A stretch of DNA of 64,000 nucleotides from Pseudomonas azadiae (GTDB lineage: Bacteria; Pseudomonadota; Gammaproteobacteria; Pseudomonadales; Pseudomonadaceae). The stretch spans positions 1,488,001-1,552,000 of the forward strand of contig NZ_JAHSTY010000001.1 of NCBI RefSeq assembly GCF_019145355.1, written 5' to 3'. A program made the translations under genes and the position numbers. This document shows, piece by piece, positions 47,668 through 60,068 of the stretch; positions within the stretch are counted from its first letter, which is position 1; each line of letters begins with the position of its first letter. The notes beneath the pieces are model-generated. The model worked only from the letters and a program-made list of their open reading frames with translations, was not told the origin of the DNA and made no database searches.

Positions 47668-47712
47668 AAAAAAAAACCCGGAAATCCTCACTTGCGTGGG
47701 CCTTCCGGATTT
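47668..47712 (-). terminator. Terminator downstream of tRNA-Lys
   Basis: On the minus strand CCGGAA pairs with TTCCGG around a 20-base middle, followed by GGG and nine Ts. It lies 17 bases after the tRNA 3' end. Confidence 0.75.
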
Positions 47713-47728
47713 TCTAAACCGCCAAAAA

Positions 47729-47804
47729 TGGTGGGTCGTGTGGGATTCGAACCTACGACCAATTGGTTAAAAGCCAACTGCTCTACCAACTGAGCTAACG
47801 ACCC
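47729..47804 (-). tRNA. tRNA-Lys (UUU)
   Basis: This 76-base cloverleaf has a GGGTCGT acceptor stem pairing with ACGACCC, encoded CCA, the D-arm AGCTCAGTTGGTAGAGC and the T-arm with GGTTCGAATCC. The anticodon loop is CTTTTAA, giving anticodon UUU. It stands between the RES toxin gene and queC. Confidence 0.97.
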
Positions 47805-47867
47805 GCTGTGTGGTGGCGCGTATAATACTGATTTCTAAGGATTATTCAACACCTTATTTGAAATAAA

Positions 47868-48557
47868 TCAGAAATAACGCGTTGGGTCGGTGATTCCGGC
47901 CGCTTGGAAGCCTTCTGCACGCAGTCGGCAGCTGTCGCATTTCCCACAAGCACGGCCGTCATCGTCTGCCTGGTAGCAGGAAACAGTCAGCGAATAATCT
48001 ACGCCAAGTCCTACACCAGCCTTGACGATATCGGCTTTGCTCAGGTTTTGCAGCGGCGCCAGGATGCGGAAGCCTTGCCCCTCTACGCCGGCCTTTGTCG
48101 CGAGGTTGGCCATGCGCTCGAACGACTCGACGAACTCCGGACGGCAGTCCGGGTAGCCGGAATAGTCCACCGCGTTCACACCGATAAAAATGTCGCGAGC
48201 GTTGAGCACTTCCGCCCAACCCAGGGCCAGGGACAGGAATACGGTGTTGCGTGCAGGCACGTAGGTCACCGGGATCCCTTCGCCGGGCGCTTCTGGTACA
48301 TCGATGCTGCTGTCGGTCAGCGCGGAGCCGCCGATGCCATTGAGGTTCAGGCCGATCACCTTGTGCTCGACCACACCCATGTCACGGGCAACACGGGCGG
48401 CGGCGTTCAACTCGGCACGATGCCGTTGGCCATAGTCGAAACTCATGGTGTAGCAGCTGTAGCCTTCAGCCTGCGCCATAGCGACCACCGTGGCGGAGTC
48501 GAGGCCACCGGACAGCAGGATTACCGCACGTTTCTGGTCCATCGTGTGTTCAGTCAT
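47868..48557 (-). CDS. queC: 7-cyano-7-deazaguanine synthase QueC
   Basis: This 229-residue ATP-dependent enzyme converts carboxydeazaguanine to preQ0 in queuosine synthesis. The PP-loop SGGLDS is at 16-21, and [11 protein letters not shown] follows. Zinc-binding cysteines at the C-terminus are [18 protein letters not shown]. The ATG at 48557 is chosen; the open frame upstream overlaps queE, whose stop is 1 base away. It is expressed with queE. Confidence 0.96.
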   Translation of the reverse strand: MTEHTMDQKRAVILLSGGLDSATVVAMAQAEGYSCYTMSFDYGQRHRAELNAAARVARDMGVVEHKVIGLNLNGIGGSALTDSSIDVPEAPGEGIPVTYVPARNTVFLSLALGWAEVLNARDIFIGVNAVDYSGYPDCRPEFVESFERMANLATKAGVEGQGFRILAPLQNLSKADIVKAGVGLGVDYSLTVSCYQADDDGRACGKCDSCRLRAEGFQAAGITDPTRYF

Positions 48558-48558
48558 A

Positions 48559-49206
48559 TCAGCGCCCTGGCTCGTCGTTCCAAAGGTATTTATGCAGCTG
48601 CAATTGCAGGCGCACCGGTAGATTGTCCGCGACCACCCAATCGGCGAGGTCACGGGCGTTCAAGTCATGGTGGCTCGGAGAAAAAAGCACCTCCCCCGCG
48701 CGACGGTCCAGGCCGTATTGGATCAGCTTGGAATTTGCCCAGTCGTAGTCGTCACGGGAACAGATGACGAACTTGACCTGGTCGTTGGCCGTCAGCAGTT
48801 CGATGTTCTCGTAGCGGTTGCGGTGCGCCTCTTTGGAGCCCGGAGTCTTGAGGTCGACCACGCGGCTTACACGTGGGTCAACCGCCGAGATATCCAGGGC
48901 GCCGCTGGTCTCCAGCGATACTTCGTAGCCGGCGTCGCACAGCTGCGTGAGCAAAGGGATGGCATTGGGCTGGGCCAGCGGCTCACCGCCGGTCACACAG
49001 ACGTAGCGCGGCTTGTAGCCGGCGACCTGCTCCAGGATGTCATCAAGGGTGCGCACGGTGCCGCCACTGAAGGCGTAGGCGCTGTCACAGTATTGGCAAC
49101 GCAGGGGGCAACCGGTCAGGCGCACAAAAACGGTGGGCAGCCCAGCGGTCCGCGTTTCACCCTGCAATGAGTAAAAAACTTCGGTAATACGTAATGTGTC
49201 TTGCAT
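48559..49206 (-). CDS. queE: 7-carboxy-7-deazaguanine synthase QueE
   Basis: This 215-residue radical SAM enzyme has the CxxxCxxC cluster motif as C33, C37 and C40 ([16 protein letters not shown]), then VCVTGGEPL. It makes carboxydeazaguanine from carboxytetrahydropterin. The ATG at 49206 gives the standard [17 protein letters not shown]; a GTG three codons upstream is possible. It is the first gene of the queE-queC pair, downstream of the cpoB terminator. Confidence 0.96.
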   Translation of the reverse strand: MQDTLRITEVFYSLQGETRTAGLPTVFVRLTGCPLRCQYCDSAYAFSGGTVRTLDDILEQVAGYKPRYVCVTGGEPLAQPNAIPLLTQLCDAGYEVSLETSGALDISAVDPRVSRVVDLKTPGSKEAHRNRYENIELLTANDQVKFVICSRDDYDWANSKLIQYGLDRRAGEVLFSPSHHDLNARDLADWVVADNLPVRLQLQLHKYLWNDEPGR

Positions 49207-49323
49207 AGTCGCCACGGGCGTAACAGCTAAACAGGCTGTCCGCCTCCGTCAGGCACTTCAAGAGACCCCGCCAACGCGCGGGCCCCAAAAAGCGTGTTTC
49301 ATAAAAGGGCGTGGATTCTAACG

Positions 49324-49352
49324 AAAAAACCCGCGCCAGGCGCGGGTTTCTT
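49324..49352 (-). terminator. Rho-independent terminator of the tol-pal operon
   Basis: An ACCCGCGCC-AGG-CGCGGGT stem is flanked by As on the left, which are Ts on the minus strand. It lies about 19 bases after the cpoB stop. Confidence 0.92.
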
Positions 49353-49370
49353 CTAAACGGATTGCATCGC

Positions 49371-50201
49371 TTACAAGCGCTGCAGGTCCCGTTGCGCCAA
49401 CTGGGCAGCGGAAGTACCCGGATATTGGGCCACCACTTGCTGCAAAATGCCTTTGACCTTGTCGGTATGACCCAGGCGGCGTTCTACATCAGCGAGTTTG
49501 TACAGCGAATCCGGCACCTTGGCGTGCTTGGGGTACAGCTGGCTGACCTTGGCGAACGCCTGGCCCGCCCCCTGCAGGTCACCCTTTGCCAGGTTGACTT
49601 CGCCCAACCAGTATTGGGCGTTGCCCGCATACTGGCTGTTCGGGTACTTGCGCAGGAAAGCGGTAAAGGCCTGGCTGGCCTTATCGAAATCCTTGGCCTT
49701 GATCAGGTCGAACGCTGCATCGTAATACAGCTTTTCCTTGGCCGGATCACCCGGTTCACTGCTTGCGGCAGGGGCTTGGCTGGCAGCCGCCCCCGCTGCT
49801 GCACCGGCAGCGGCGCTGGGCGCGCCACCGGCAGAAGAATTATCAGGAGTTGCGGCAGGTGTTACGCCGGCTCCAATACGTCGATCAAGATCCTGGTATC
49901 GCTCCAGGCCTTCTTGCTTCAGCTGGTTCACTTGGTTCTGCAGTACTTCAATTGCGCCCTGTTGCTGCGCCAATTGATCCTGCATGCGTTGCAGCTGGTT
50001 GAACAGTTCGCCCTGTGCCGAGGGAGCGGACGTAGCCGCTCCCCCCGCATAGGCGCCGTTCGTGCCATAACCTGCTGGCGGATAGCTGCTCCCGCTATTG
50101 TTATAGCCCGAGTTGCTATCCGTTACAGGAACCGCAGCCCACACCGCAAGCGGTGCGAGGCTGAGAGCCAATACAGTCAGAGCACGACGGCACGTTCGCA
50201 T
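49371..50201 (-). CDS. cpoB: Cell division coordinator CpoB (YbgF)
   Basis: This 276-residue periplasmic protein has a signal peptide ending near residue 22 (VWA-A). A coiled-coil trimerisation segment follows (about 65-105, QLQRMQDQLAQQQGAIEVLQ), then an Ala/Gly/Pro-rich linker (110-150) and TPR repeats (about 155-276). It couples the Tol system to PBP1B during septation. It is last in tolQRAB-pal-cpoB, 6 bases after pal. Confidence 0.93.
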   Translation of the reverse strand: MRTCRRALTVLALSLAPLAVWAAVPVTDSNSGYNNSGSSYPPAGYGTNGAYAGGAATSAPSAQGELFNQLQRMQDQLAQQQGAIEVLQNQVNQLKQEGLERYQDLDRRIGAGVTPAATPDNSSAGGAPSAAAGAAAGAAASQAPAASSEPGDPAKEKLYYDAAFDLIKAKDFDKASQAFTAFLRKYPNSQYAGNAQYWLGEVNLAKGDLQGAGQAFAKVSQLYPKHAKVPDSLYKLADVERRLGHTDKVKGILQQVVAQYPGTSAAQLAQRDLQRL

Positions 50202-50207
50202 GACGAA

Positions 50208-50708
50208 TTACTTACGCAGTTCGACGCGACGGTTTTGAGCCCAGGACTGCTCGTCGTGGCCAGTAGCAACTGGACGCTCTTTACCGTAGGAAACCAGTTC
50301 CAGTTGGCCTGGAGCAACACCTTGCAGTACCAGGTAGCGCTGAACGGCTTTCGCACGACGCTCGCCCAGTGCCATGTTGTACTCACGAGTACCACGTTCG
50401 TCGGTGTTACCTTCCAGAACAACGCGAGCGCCGTTAGCTTTCAGGTCCTTCGCGTGAACGTCCAGAGCGCGCATGGCTTCTGGTTTCAGGTCCGAACTGT
50501 CGTATTCGAAGTAGAAAGTGGTGATAGCGCGCAGAGCAGCTTCTTCGCTCAGGGAGCCGTCAACCGCACCAGTGTTAGCGCCGTAACCAGCGTTTGGATC
50601 AACAGCTGCGCCTTCACCGGCATTGTCGCCGCCTTTAGACGAGCAACCAACGGCTACGGACAGAGCCAGAGCCAGAGCAGCAAACTTACCAAACTTCAGC
50701 ATTTCCAT
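50208..50708 (-). CDS. pal: Peptidoglycan-associated lipoprotein Pal (OprL)
   Basis: This 166-residue outer-membrane lipoprotein has a signal with a lipidated C22 (AVGCSSKGG). The OmpA-like peptidoglycan-binding domain follows (about 60-166) with [19 protein letters not shown]. It links outer membrane and wall and partners TolB. The gene sits 55 bases after tolB. Confidence 0.97.
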   Translation of the reverse strand: MEMLKFGKFAALALALSVAVGCSSKGGDNAGEGAAVDPNAGYGANTGAVDGSLSEEAALRAITTFYFEYDSSDLKPEAMRALDVHAKDLKANGARVVLEGNTDERGTREYNMALGERRAKAVQRYLVLQGVAPGQLELVSYGKERPVATGHDEQSWAQNRRVELRK

Positions 50709-50763
50709 CGTGAAACTCCTAATGAACCCCAGTGTGTTAAGTACTTCTTTTTGTAGCGCCGCG

Positions 50764-52065
50764 TCAGTTCAGGTAAGGGGACCAGGATGGTTCTCTGACT
50801 TCGCCTTGTGCGGTAGGAAGTGGGAGCCTTACGCGTCCATTGATGGACACGAGCATCAAGACTCCCCGGCCCTGCTGGCGGGTGGCGTAGATTACCATGG
50901 TGCCGTTGGGCGCAACAGTAGCTGACTCATCAAGGTTGGTATCTGTAAGGATTTTTACGGTTCCGCGCTGCAAATCCTGGGCCGCAACCCGGAAATTAGT
51001 GAAACCATCCTGACGGTGAATCATCACCAACGTCTTTTCATCAGCCGAAAGCTTCGGATTGGCGTTGTAGTTGCCAATAAACGTCACGCGTTCTGCACCA
51101 CCACCGCCTACGTTCGCCTTATAGACCTGTGGCTTGCCGCCACGGTCGGACGTGAAGTAGATGGTCGAACCGTCTTTACCCCAGAACGGTTCGGTATTGA
51201 TGCCCGGGCCGCTGGTGACGCGGCTGATCTGGCGCGAAGCCATGTTCATCACGTAGATGTCCGGGTTGCCGTCCTTGGACAGCACGAATGCCAGGCGCGA
51301 ACCATCCGGCGACCAGGCAGGCGCGCCGTTGAGGCCTTCGAAGTTGGTGATCTGCTCACGACGGCCCGTATCGATGTGCTGGACGAAGATGCGCGGACGA
51401 CGCTGCTCGAACGACACGTAGGCGATACGCTTGCCGTCCGGCGCAAAGCGCGGCGACAGGATGGGCTCACGCGATTGCAGCAACGTCACCGCACGCGCAC
51501 CGTCGTAATCCGAGCGCTGCAGCGTGTAGCGGGTGTTGTCTACCGAGAAACGCTCAGCCGTCACATACAGCAGACGCGTCGAGAAAGCACCCTTGATACC
51601 GGTGAGCTTTTCAAACGACTGGTCCGAAATATAGTGAGCCATGTCCCGCAGTTGTTCGGCGGTGCCGGAGACACTGCCGGTCAAGACCTGCTGTTCGGTG
51701 GCCACGTTGAACAAAGTGTAGGTGATCTGCAGGCGACCGCCGGCCGGCGTGATGTTGCCGACCATCAGGTACTGCGCGCCCACCGCTTTCCAGTCACGGA
51801 ACACGACTTCGCTGGCCTGGTTCGGCTGGCTGATCATGTTGCCTTTCGGAATCGGTGCGTAGTAACCGGAGTTGCGCAGGTCGTCGCTGACGATCTGCGC
51901 CATGTCGTCCGGCAGCACGCTGCCGCCCTGCCAGCCGAACGGCACTACCGCGATCGGGGTGGCCCGATCGCTGCCGCTGGTGACCAGGATGTTCTTTTCA
52001 TCCGCCGCCGCTATCCCTGCCATACAGCAAATAACGACAAGCATTCCTCGAAGAAGGTTTCTCAC
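50764..52065 (-). CDS. tolB: Tol-Pal translocation protein TolB
   Basis: This 433-residue periplasmic protein has a signal peptide ending near IAAAD (residue 21). An N-terminal alpha/beta domain follows, then a six-bladed beta-propeller with repeated blade motifs such as [33 protein letters not shown] and [16 protein letters not shown]. It binds Pal and TolA. It overlaps tolA by 4 bases (ATGA-type junction). Confidence 0.97.
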   Translation of the reverse strand: MRNLLRGMLVVICCMAGIAAADEKNILVTSGSDRATPIAVVPFGWQGGSVLPDDMAQIVSDDLRNSGYYAPIPKGNMISQPNQASEVVFRDWKAVGAQYLMVGNITPAGGRLQITYTLFNVATEQQVLTGSVSGTAEQLRDMAHYISDQSFEKLTGIKGAFSTRLLYVTAERFSVDNTRYTLQRSDYDGARAVTLLQSREPILSPRFAPDGKRIAYVSFEQRRPRIFVQHIDTGRREQITNFEGLNGAPAWSPDGSRLAFVLSKDGNPDIYVMNMASRQISRVTSGPGINTEPFWGKDGSTIYFTSDRGGKPQVYKANVGGGGAERVTFIGNYNANPKLSADEKTLVMIHRQDGFTNFRVAAQDLQRGTVKILTDTNLDESATVAPNGTMVIYATRQQGRGVLMLVSINGRVRLPLPTAQGEVREPSWSPYLN

Positions 52066-53135
52066 AAGGCTAGATCCTCAGGTGTGAATGTCATCTTGAA
52101 TGAACGATAGGGAGCGAAGTCGCTTGGTTTCATTCCCTGCATCTCGGTCAACCGGCCAATGTTCTTGACCGCTGCAACCGCCGAACTGTCGAACGAACCG
52201 TCACCACTGGACTTGGCCACGCTGACCGAAGTCACCGTACCGTCCGGCAACATGCCGATCTGCAGCACTACTGTCATGCCTTTGCGTGCCGAAGGTGGAC
52301 GTGTCCAACCTTCCGCTGCCCGCGCCCGAATAAGGTCGTCGAAACTGCCCGCGACTTCATCACCCTGCTCATCGGCCAAGGCTTGCTGACGCTGCGGCGT
52401 GTCGGAAAGCAAATCAGCCAAGGCCTGGGCCTTTTTCTCTTCGGCGGATTTGCGCGCTGCTTCCTGGGCCTTTTTCTTGGAGGCGTCGGCGGCAGCTTTC
52501 TTCTTCGCGTCGTCGGCGATTTTCTTCTTCGCCTCGTCTGCTTCAGCTTTTTTCTTGGCGTCTTCGGCGGCTTTCTTCTTCGCGTCTTCGACTATTTTCT
52601 TCTTGGCGTCTTCAGCGGCCTTTTTCTTGGCCTCTTCTTCGGCAGCTTTCTTGGCTTCTTCTTCAGATTTCTTCTTGGCTATATCCGCCAATTGTTTCTC
52701 TTCGGCTTTTTTGGCTTCGGCAGCCTTCTCGGACTTCTTGGCTTCATCAGCCTTTTTCGCCTCGTCGGCCTTCTTGGCTTCGTCTGCCTTTTTCGATTCC
52801 TCGGCCTTTTGAGCCGCCTCTTCTTTCTTTTGTTCCGCAGCAGCCTTCACCGCTTCCTGCTCGACCTTCTTCTGTTCCATCTGTTCGACTTCAGTCTGGC
52901 GCGCAGCCGACTTCTGGGCCTCACCCGCAATCTTCTGATTGGTCTGGGTGGTGGCCTGACTTTTCGATTTCAGCTGATACAGGGTCGCCTGCACGATCGG
53001 CTTGGCTGGCGGCAGGTCCGGGGTCATGGCAAAGCTGACGAACAGCATGCCAAACACCAGGACGTGCAGGGCAATTGCCCAGACGCTAGGCCAGAAGAAG
53101 CTTTCCGAGGCGGACGGCTCTCGCTGTTGCTGCAT
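52062..53135 (-). CDS. tolA: TolA energy-transducing membrane protein
   Basis: This 357-residue protein has one N-terminal membrane helix (about 16-38). A long Ala/Lys/Glu helix spans about 80-245, built of repeated units such as [14 protein letters not shown] and [15 protein letters not shown]-terminal domain (about 260-357) contacts TolB. It carries proton-motive energy from TolQR to Pal. The repeats are visible in the DNA and could change in number by slippage. It overlaps tolR and tolB by a few bases. Confidence 0.95.
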   Translation of the reverse strand: MQQQREPSASESFFWPSVWAIALHVLVFGMLFVSFAMTPDLPPAKPIVQATLYQLKSKSQATTQTNQKIAGEAQKSAARQTEVEQMEQKKVEQEAVKAAAEQKKEEAAQKAEESKKADEAKKADEAKKADEAKKSEKAAEAKKAEEKQLADIAKKKSEEEAKKAAEEEAKKKAAEDAKKKIVEDAKKKAAEDAKKKAEADEAKKKIADDAKKKAAADASKKKAQEAARKSAEEKKAQALADLLSDTPQRQQALADEQGDEVAGSFDDLIRARAAEGWTRPPSARKGMTVVLQIGMLPDGTVTSVSVAKSSGDGSFDSSAVAAVKNIGRLTEMQGMKPSDFAPYRSFKMTFTPEDLAL

Positions 53136-53596
53136 CAGGGCGCCTCGGTAATCAGGCCAACGTTACCCACGCCGGCCTTCTGCAGTCCGCCCATGGCGCC
53201 CATGACGGAACCGTAGTCGACCACTTTGTCGCCGCGAATGAACACCTGGGTGTGCTTGCCGCCTTCATTGCCGGAGCGGATGATCTTGGTCACCGCATCG
53301 GTCATCTGCGGCAAGGTCATGGCCTTGTCCTGCTGTTTCTGGGTATCGACTTCGCTGCCAAGGTTCCAGTAATAGGTCTTGTCAGCCTTGATCGAAATGG
53401 TCAGGACCTGGGTGTTGTTGTCCTGCGGCAAGGCTTCGCTGGAAACCTTGGGCAGATCAACTTTCACGCCCTGATTGAGCATCGGCGCGGTCACCATGAA
53501 GATGACAAGCAGCACCAACATCACGTCGATGTAGGGCACTACGTTCATCTCGGCGACCGGCTTGCGCTTTTTGCGAGCTCGAGCGATTAAAGCCAT
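53135..53596 (-). CDS. tolR: TolR proton-channel subunit
   Basis: This 153-residue ExbD/TolR protein has one membrane helix (about 19-40), with the proton-carrying D24 in NVVPYIDVMLVLLVIFMV, and a periplasmic dimer domain. It works with TolQ to energise TolA. Its final base overlaps the tolA start codon, and 14 bases separate it from tolQ. Confidence 0.96.
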   Translation of the reverse strand: MALIARARKKRKPVAEMNVVPYIDVMLVLLVIFMVTAPMLNQGVKVDLPKVSSEALPQDNNTQVLTISIKADKTYYWNLGSEVDTQKQQDKAMTLPQMTDAVTKIIRSGNEGGKHTQVFIRGDKVVDYGSVMGAMGGLQKAGVGNVGLITEAP

Positions 53597-53610
53597 TGGG
53601 AATTACCTGC

Positions 53611-54306
53611 TTATTCTTCGCTGGTGTGCACTTTACGGTGCAGGATCGCCTGGAATTCGTCGGCGAAGGTGTAGTAACGGCTGATCAACGTTTCGCTGGT
53701 TGCGGCAAAACGGTTGTAGGCAATTACTGCGGGGATAGCAGCGAACAAGCCGATCGCGGTGGCGATAAGGGCTTCGGCAATACCCGGGGCCACGGTGGCC
53801 AGGGTGGCTTGCTGGGCCTGGGCCAGGCCACGGAAGGAGTTCATGATCCCCCACACGGTACCGAACAGGCCGATGTACGGGCTCACGGAACCAACGGTGG
53901 CGAGGAACGGCAAGCTTTGCTCAAGCTTCTCTTCTTCGCGGGAAATGGCGACGCGCATGGCACGGGCCACACCTTCCATCACCGCTTCCGGATCAACGCC
54001 TGGCTGCTGACGCAGACGGGAGAACTCCTTGAAGCCGGCACGGAAGATCTGCTCGACGCCCGAATCCGGGTCGGGGTTGCTGCCGGCCTGGCGATACAGC
54101 TTAGACAGGTCGATACCCGACCAGAAGCGCTCTTCAAAGCTCTCCAGGGCACGTCGACCGGCACGCAGCAGGTTGCTGCGCTGAAAAATCATGACCCAAG
54201 AGGTAACCGATGCGGCTACCAGGGTCAGCATCACCAGTTGAACCACGATACTGGCATTGCTGACCAGGCTCCACATGGAGGAATGGTCGACGACGGTAGG
54301 TTCCAC
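53611..54306 (-). CDS. tolQ: TolQ proton-channel subunit
   Basis: This 231-residue inner-membrane protein of the ExbB/MotA group has three membrane helices (about 17-38, 138-160 and 170-192). The conserved block PYIGLFGTVWGIMNSFRG spans helix 2, and ATAIGLFAAIPAVIAYNRFA is helix 3. It forms the TolQR motor. One base separates it from ybgC. Confidence 0.97.
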   Translation of the reverse strand: MEPTVVDHSSMWSLVSNASIVVQLVMLTLVAASVTSWVMIFQRSNLLRAGRRALESFEERFWSGIDLSKLYRQAGSNPDPDSGVEQIFRAGFKEFSRLRQQPGVDPEAVMEGVARAMRVAISREEEKLEQSLPFLATVGSVSPYIGLFGTVWGIMNSFRGLAQAQQATLATVAPGIAEALIATAIGLFAAIPAVIAYNRFAATSETLISRYYTFADEFQAILHRKVHTSEE

Positions 54307-54307
54307 G

Positions 54308-54763
54308 CTAAATCTCCTGCTTTGATTGTTTACCCGCGCCGCTTACGTCGGCAAAGGCCGCACGTAAAGCTTCGGGAATGGCCCGGGGCTTCAAACTATT
54401 GGCGCGCACACAGGCCACCAGGAACTGCCCCTCACAGAGCAGCGTTGCATCCGTTGCCCGCCTGACCTGCTGCTTGAAACGCAGGCTGACACGGTTCAAT
54501 TCGATTACTTCAGCGCTGACCAACAGTTCGTCGTCCAGCCGCGCCGGCGCGTGATACCGCGCCTCGCTGGAGTGCACGACGAATAACAGGTCCTCCCCTG
54601 CAAGCTCGGATTGGGCAAAGCCCAGTTCCCGTAGCCGCTCGGTTCGAGCCCGCTCCATGAACTTGAGGTAATTGACGTAATACACGATGCCGCCGGCATC
54701 GGTGTCCTCGTAATAAACGCGACAGCGATGTGCGAACGACTGATCCCCGTTTTGCGCGCGCAT
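54308..54763 (-). CDS. ybgC: Tol-Pal-associated acyl-CoA thioesterase YbgC
   Basis: This 151-residue hot-dog-fold enzyme has the catalytic motif [16 protein letters not shown] (D22) and [14 protein letters not shown]. YbgC proteins hydrolyse short or long acyl-CoA and associate with phospholipid synthesis enzymes. It is the first gene of ybgC-tolQRAB-pal-cpoB, with the operon promoter expected in the 139-base gap to ruvB. Confidence 0.95.
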   Translation of the reverse strand: MRAQNGDQSFAHRCRVYYEDTDAGGIVYYVNYLKFMERARTERLRELGFAQSELAGEDLLFVVHSSEARYHAPARLDDELLVSAEVIELNRVSLRFKQQVRRATDATLLCEGQFLVACVRANSLKPRAIPEALRAAFADVSGAGKQSKQEI

Positions 54764-54902
54764 ACTCTAGTGCTTACTCCTCAGGTTGCCAATCCGGCTG
54801 GGCAACTGTTTTTTCATTGTCTGAAACAAATTCAGTGACTGAATGACGACACCAGGCACTAGGACAGCACAAACATCGAATAAATCGTCTTGCGTGAAGC
54901 TA

Positions 54903-55961
54903 TTAATCGTCCACTGCATCGAGGAATTCGTCTACCACGGGCATCTCGCCCAATCGTGACGGGATATTTAACCCGAAGTGCAGGTAGGCATGGCGCGTGA
55001 CCACCCGGCCCCTGGGGGTACGCATGATGTAGCCCTGCTGGATCAGGTACGGCTCCAGCACATCCTCGATGGTATGGCGTTCTTCGCTGATGGCCGCCGC
55101 CAGGCTGTCGACGCCCACAGGGCCGCCGTCGAACTTCTCGATCATGGTCAAGAGCAGGCGCCGATCCTGGTGATCGAAGCCATGCTCGTCCACATCCAGC
55201 AGGTTCAAGGCCAGGTCGGCCACGGCCTTGGTGATATGCCCCTTGGCCCGCACTTCGGCGAAGTCGCGCACGCGCCGCAGCAAGCGGTTGGCGATCCGAG
55301 GCGTACCGCGGGCGCGACGGGCAATTTCAAACGCGCCTTCCGGGTCCAGGGGCAAGCCGAGAATGCCCGCCGAACGACTGACGATGGTCGCAAGGTCTGC
55401 CGTGCTATAGAACTCCAGACGTTGAACAATGCCGAAACGGTCTCGCAGCGGGTTGGTCAACATGCCCGCGCGGGTCGTGGCGCCCACCAACGTGAACGGC
55501 GGCAGGTCGAGCTTGATCGAGCGGGCCGCCGGGCCTTCGCCGATCATGATGTCGAGCTGGAAGTCTTCCATCGCCGGGTACAGCACTTCCTCGACGATCG
55601 GCGAGAGCCGGTGGATCTCATCGATGAACAGCACGTCGTGGGGTTCAAGGTTGGTCAGCAACGCCGCCAAGTCGCCGGGGCGCTCCAGCACCGGCCCGGA
55701 GGTGGACTTGATCGACACGCCCATTTCCTGGGCGATGATGTTGGCCAGGGTAGTCTTGCCCAAGCCCGGCGGGCCGAAGATCAGCGTGTGATCCAGGGAC
55801 TCGCTGCGCCCGCGCGCGGCCTGGATGAACAACTCCATCTGCTCACGCACGGTGGGCTGGCCGATGTAGTCGGCCAGGCTCAGGGGCCGGATGGCGCGGT
55901 CCTGGACTTCTTCACGGTCGCGCGGGCCGGTGGCCGCGATCAGACGATCTGCTTCAATCAC
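54903..55961 (-). CDS. ruvB: Holliday junction branch-migration ATPase RuvB
   Basis: This 352-residue AAA+ helicase has Walker [10 protein letters not shown], Walker [10 protein letters not shown], sensor GATTRAG and a C-terminal winged helix ([16 protein letters not shown]). Hexamers drive branch migration on RuvA-bound junctions. It starts directly at the end of ruvA. It ends the ruvCAB group. Confidence 0.98.
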   Translation of the reverse strand: MIEADRLIAATGPRDREEVQDRAIRPLSLADYIGQPTVREQMELFIQAARGRSESLDHTLIFGPPGLGKTTLANIIAQEMGVSIKSTSGPVLERPGDLAALLTNLEPHDVLFIDEIHRLSPIVEEVLYPAMEDFQLDIMIGEGPAARSIKLDLPPFTLVGATTRAGMLTNPLRDRFGIVQRLEFYSTADLATIVSRSAGILGLPLDPEGAFEIARRARGTPRIANRLLRRVRDFAEVRAKGHITKAVADLALNLLDVDEHGFDHQDRRLLLTMIEKFDGGPVGVDSLAAAISEERHTIEDVLEPYLIQQGYIMRTPRGRVVTRHAYLHFGLNIPSRLGEMPVVDEFLDAVDD

Positions 55962-56573
55962 TTAAATCATTCCCTTCAGGGCGCGGCGGATCATGTCTTC
56001 ACTGCTCAGGTTCTTGTCTTTGATGGCGGATACGGCCTTGCTGGCTTCCTGCGGCTTGTAGCCCAGGGAGATCAACGCGCTGACCGCATCGCTTTCGGCG
56101 CTGGCGACCTGGCCCGCCGGCATATCCGGCTGGTTCGGCACCAGGGCAAACATGCTCGGCACCACTTCCCAGGCCTTGAAGCGGTCTTTGAGCTCCACCA
56201 GCAGGCGTTCGGCGGTCTTCTTGCCCACGCCCGGCACCTTGGTCAACGCCGAGGTGTCCTGGGCCGACACGGCACGCACCAGCTCATCCACTTCCAGGCT
56301 CGACATCAACGCCAGGGCCAGTTTCGGCCCCACGCCATTGAGGCGGATCAATTCGCGGAAGAAATCGCGGTCGCGCTTGCCAATGAAGCCATAGAGTAAC
56401 TGAGCGTCTTCACGCACCACCAAGTGGGTGTGCAGCGTGATCGGCTCGCCGACCGACGGTAGCCGATACAGCGTCGTCATGGGCACTTCCAGCTCATACC
56501 CCAACCCATTTACATCCAGAATCAGGTGCGGCGGCTGTTTTTCAGCCAGGGTGCCGCGCAAGCGTCCAATCAC
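55962..56573 (-). CDS. ruvA: Holliday junction-binding protein RuvA
   Basis: This 203-residue protein has an OB fold (1-65), two helix-hairpin-helix motifs ([12 protein letters not shown] and [12 protein letters not shown]) and a C-terminal domain III that contacts RuvB (about 155-203). Tetramers hold four-way junctions. It lies 66 bases downstream of ruvC and abuts ruvB. Confidence 0.97.
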   Translation of the reverse strand: MIGRLRGTLAEKQPPHLILDVNGLGYELEVPMTTLYRLPSVGEPITLHTHLVVREDAQLLYGFIGKRDRDFFRELIRLNGVGPKLALALMSSLEVDELVRAVSAQDTSALTKVPGVGKKTAERLLVELKDRFKAWEVVPSMFALVPNQPDMPAGQVASAESDAVSALISLGYKPQEASKAVSAIKDKNLSSEDMIRRALKGMI

Positions 56574-56639
56574 GGTTCAGATCCTTAAAGCTTGGGGCCA
56601 GAGCATGCCTGACCGGAAATAACGATTGCGCTGATGCTA

Positions 56640-57164
56640 TCAGAGACGCAGGCGCCCGCCACGACTGCGTGCCGTGCCGAGGCCATGGGGCAGCAGGCTG
56701 GAACGGGTGTGCGCATGGCAAATGGCGATGGCCAGGGCGTCGGAGGCGTCGATCTGCGGTTTTGACGTGAGCTTGAGCATGTGCATGACCATCATCTGCA
56801 CCTGCTCTTTATTCGCCGCCCCGGTACCGACCACGGCCTGCTTGACCTGGGTCGCGGTATATTCGGCGATCTCCATGCCCTCCTCCGCGCCGGCAACGAT
56901 GGCGGCGCCACGGGCCTGGCCCAGCTTCAAGGCGGAGTCGGCATTCTTGGCCATGAACACTTTTTCGATGCCCATGGTGATTGGCCCATAGGTCTGGATC
57001 ACTTCACGCACGCCGCGATAAACGATCTGCAGGCGCTCGGACAATTCGCCCGCGCCGGTGCGAATGCAACCCGAGGCGACATAGATGCAGCCGCGCGGGG
57101 TCTGTTGCACCACGCCAAAACCGGTGATGCGCGAGCCGGGGTCGATACCTAGGATTAAAGTCAT
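56640..57164 (-). CDS. ruvC: Holliday junction endonuclease RuvC
   Basis: This 174-residue resolvase has the first catalytic Asp at D8 ([15 protein letters not shown]), Glu in GIEKVF, and the C-terminal acidic pair in [13 protein letters not shown]. The ATG at 57164 is used; nine upstream codons lack a ribosome site. The pmpR-ruvC-ruvA-ruvB order is standard, here with a REPIN between pmpR and ruvC. Confidence 0.97.
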   Translation of the reverse strand: MTLILGIDPGSRITGFGVVQQTPRGCIYVASGCIRTGAGELSERLQIVYRGVREVIQTYGPITMGIEKVFMAKNADSALKLGQARGAAIVAGAEEGMEIAEYTATQVKQAVVGTGAANKEQVQMMVMHMLKLTSKPQIDASDALAIAICHAHTRSSLLPHGLGTARSRGGRLRL

Positions 57165-57198
57165 AACGCCTGCAAGATGGTGGGGACACATAAAAGCC

Positions 57199-57287
57199 TG
57201 TGGGAGCTGGCTTGCCTGCGATAGTGGTGTGTCAGTGAAAACATCTATTTCTGATACACCGCTATCGCAGGCAAGCCAGCTCCCACA
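57199..57287. repeat. REPIN, TGGCTTGCC type
   Basis: Inverted arms TGTGGGAGCTGGCTTGCC and complement, continuing through GCGATAGTGGTG, sit between pmpR and ruvC, genes transcribed in the same direction. Confidence 0.93.
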
Positions 57288-57304
57288 TTGGATCTCTATC
57301 GCGC

Positions 57305-58051
57305 TTAAGAGAGTTGTTCGGCTACGGATTCCGGGATATCGGCGTTCGAATAAACGTTTTGCACATCATCCAGGTCTTCAAGCATATCCAGCAGCTTCAG
57401 CACCTTCTGCGCACCGTCCAGGTCCAATTCGGCGCTGGTGGTCGGCAGCATCACGATTTCCGCATCGGTGCCCTTGAAACCAGCAGCCTCCAGTGCGTTA
57501 CGCACGGCATAGAAGCTGGCGAACGAGGTAAACACATCGATGGAGCCGTCTTCGTTGGTCACCACGTCGTCGGCATCGGCCTCCATCGCCGCTTCCATCA
57601 GCGCGTCTTCATCGGTGCCCGGCGCGAAGGAGATCTGCCCCTTGCGCTCGAACAGATAGGCCACCGAACCATCGGTGCCGAGGTTGCCGCCACACTTGCT
57701 GAACGCATGGCGAACGGCTGCTGCGGTGCGGTTGCGGTTGTCGGTCATGCATTCGACCATTACCGCCACGCCGCCCGGGCCGTAGCCTTCGTAGGTCAGC
57801 TCGACCATGTCGTCGGTGTCGGCCGCGCCGGCACCACGGGCCACGGCGCGATCGATGATGTCGCGGCTCATGTTGGCCCCGAGGGCCTTGTCCAGCGCCA
57901 GACGCAGACGCGGGTTGGAACCCGGGTCACCACCGCCCTGGCGGGCTGCCACGGTCAGCTCGCGGATCCACTTGGTGAAGATCTTGCCTTTCTTGGCATC
58001 CTGACGCTCTTTGCGGTGCTTGATGTTCGCCCACTTGGAATGGCCAGCCAT
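57305..58051 (-). CDS. pmpR: YebC/PmpR-family protein
   Basis: This 248-residue protein is in the YebC/TACO1 family, beginning [26 protein letters not shown], with [23 protein letters not shown] and a CGGNLG motif. In P. aeruginosa PmpR represses the quinolone-signal regulator gene. YebC proteins elsewhere act on ribosomes at hard-to-translate stretches, so the true role may be translational. It lies upstream of ruvC, as in P. aeruginosa. Confidence 0.93.
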   Translation of the reverse strand: MAGHSKWANIKHRKERQDAKKGKIFTKWIRELTVAARQGGGDPGSNPRLRLALDKALGANMSRDIIDRAVARGAGAADTDDMVELTYEGYGPGGVAVMVECMTDNRNRTAAAVRHAFSKCGGNLGTDGSVAYLFERKGQISFAPGTDEDALMEAAMEADADDVVTNEDGSIDVFTSFASFYAVRNALEAAGFKGTDAEIVMLPTTSAELDLDGAQKVLKLLDMLEDLDDVQNVYSNADIPESVAEQLS

Positions 58052-58119
58052 TACACAACTCCGAATTCTGTAGAAACCGTATCAATCCCGCCGAGCGGGA
58101 TTTCCCTCTTTTAAACGCA

Positions 58120-58143
58120 AAGGCGCATCCGAAGATGCGCCTT
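58120..58143 (-). terminator. Hairpin after aspS, probable terminator
   Basis: A perfect 10-bp stem (AAGGCGCATC/GATGCGCCTT) with a 4-base loop lies 42 bases after the aspS stop. Only a short T-rich stretch follows on the minus strand. A second small hairpin (58084-58102) lies nearer pmpR. Confidence 0.6.
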
Positions 58144-58184
58144 GTTGACTGCGTACAACCTTATCGCGCTTTCACGCCGCAGCC

Positions 58185-59960
<1,776 letters not shown>

Positions 59961-60068
59961 GGTCGTGGTTTCACTTCTCGTAATTCGAAATTCGGTGGCA
60001 GGCCTGCCGCGTCACCGTACATTAAAGCAGGGGACGGATAATGCAGGAGCCTGCGCGTAGAGTTCAAC

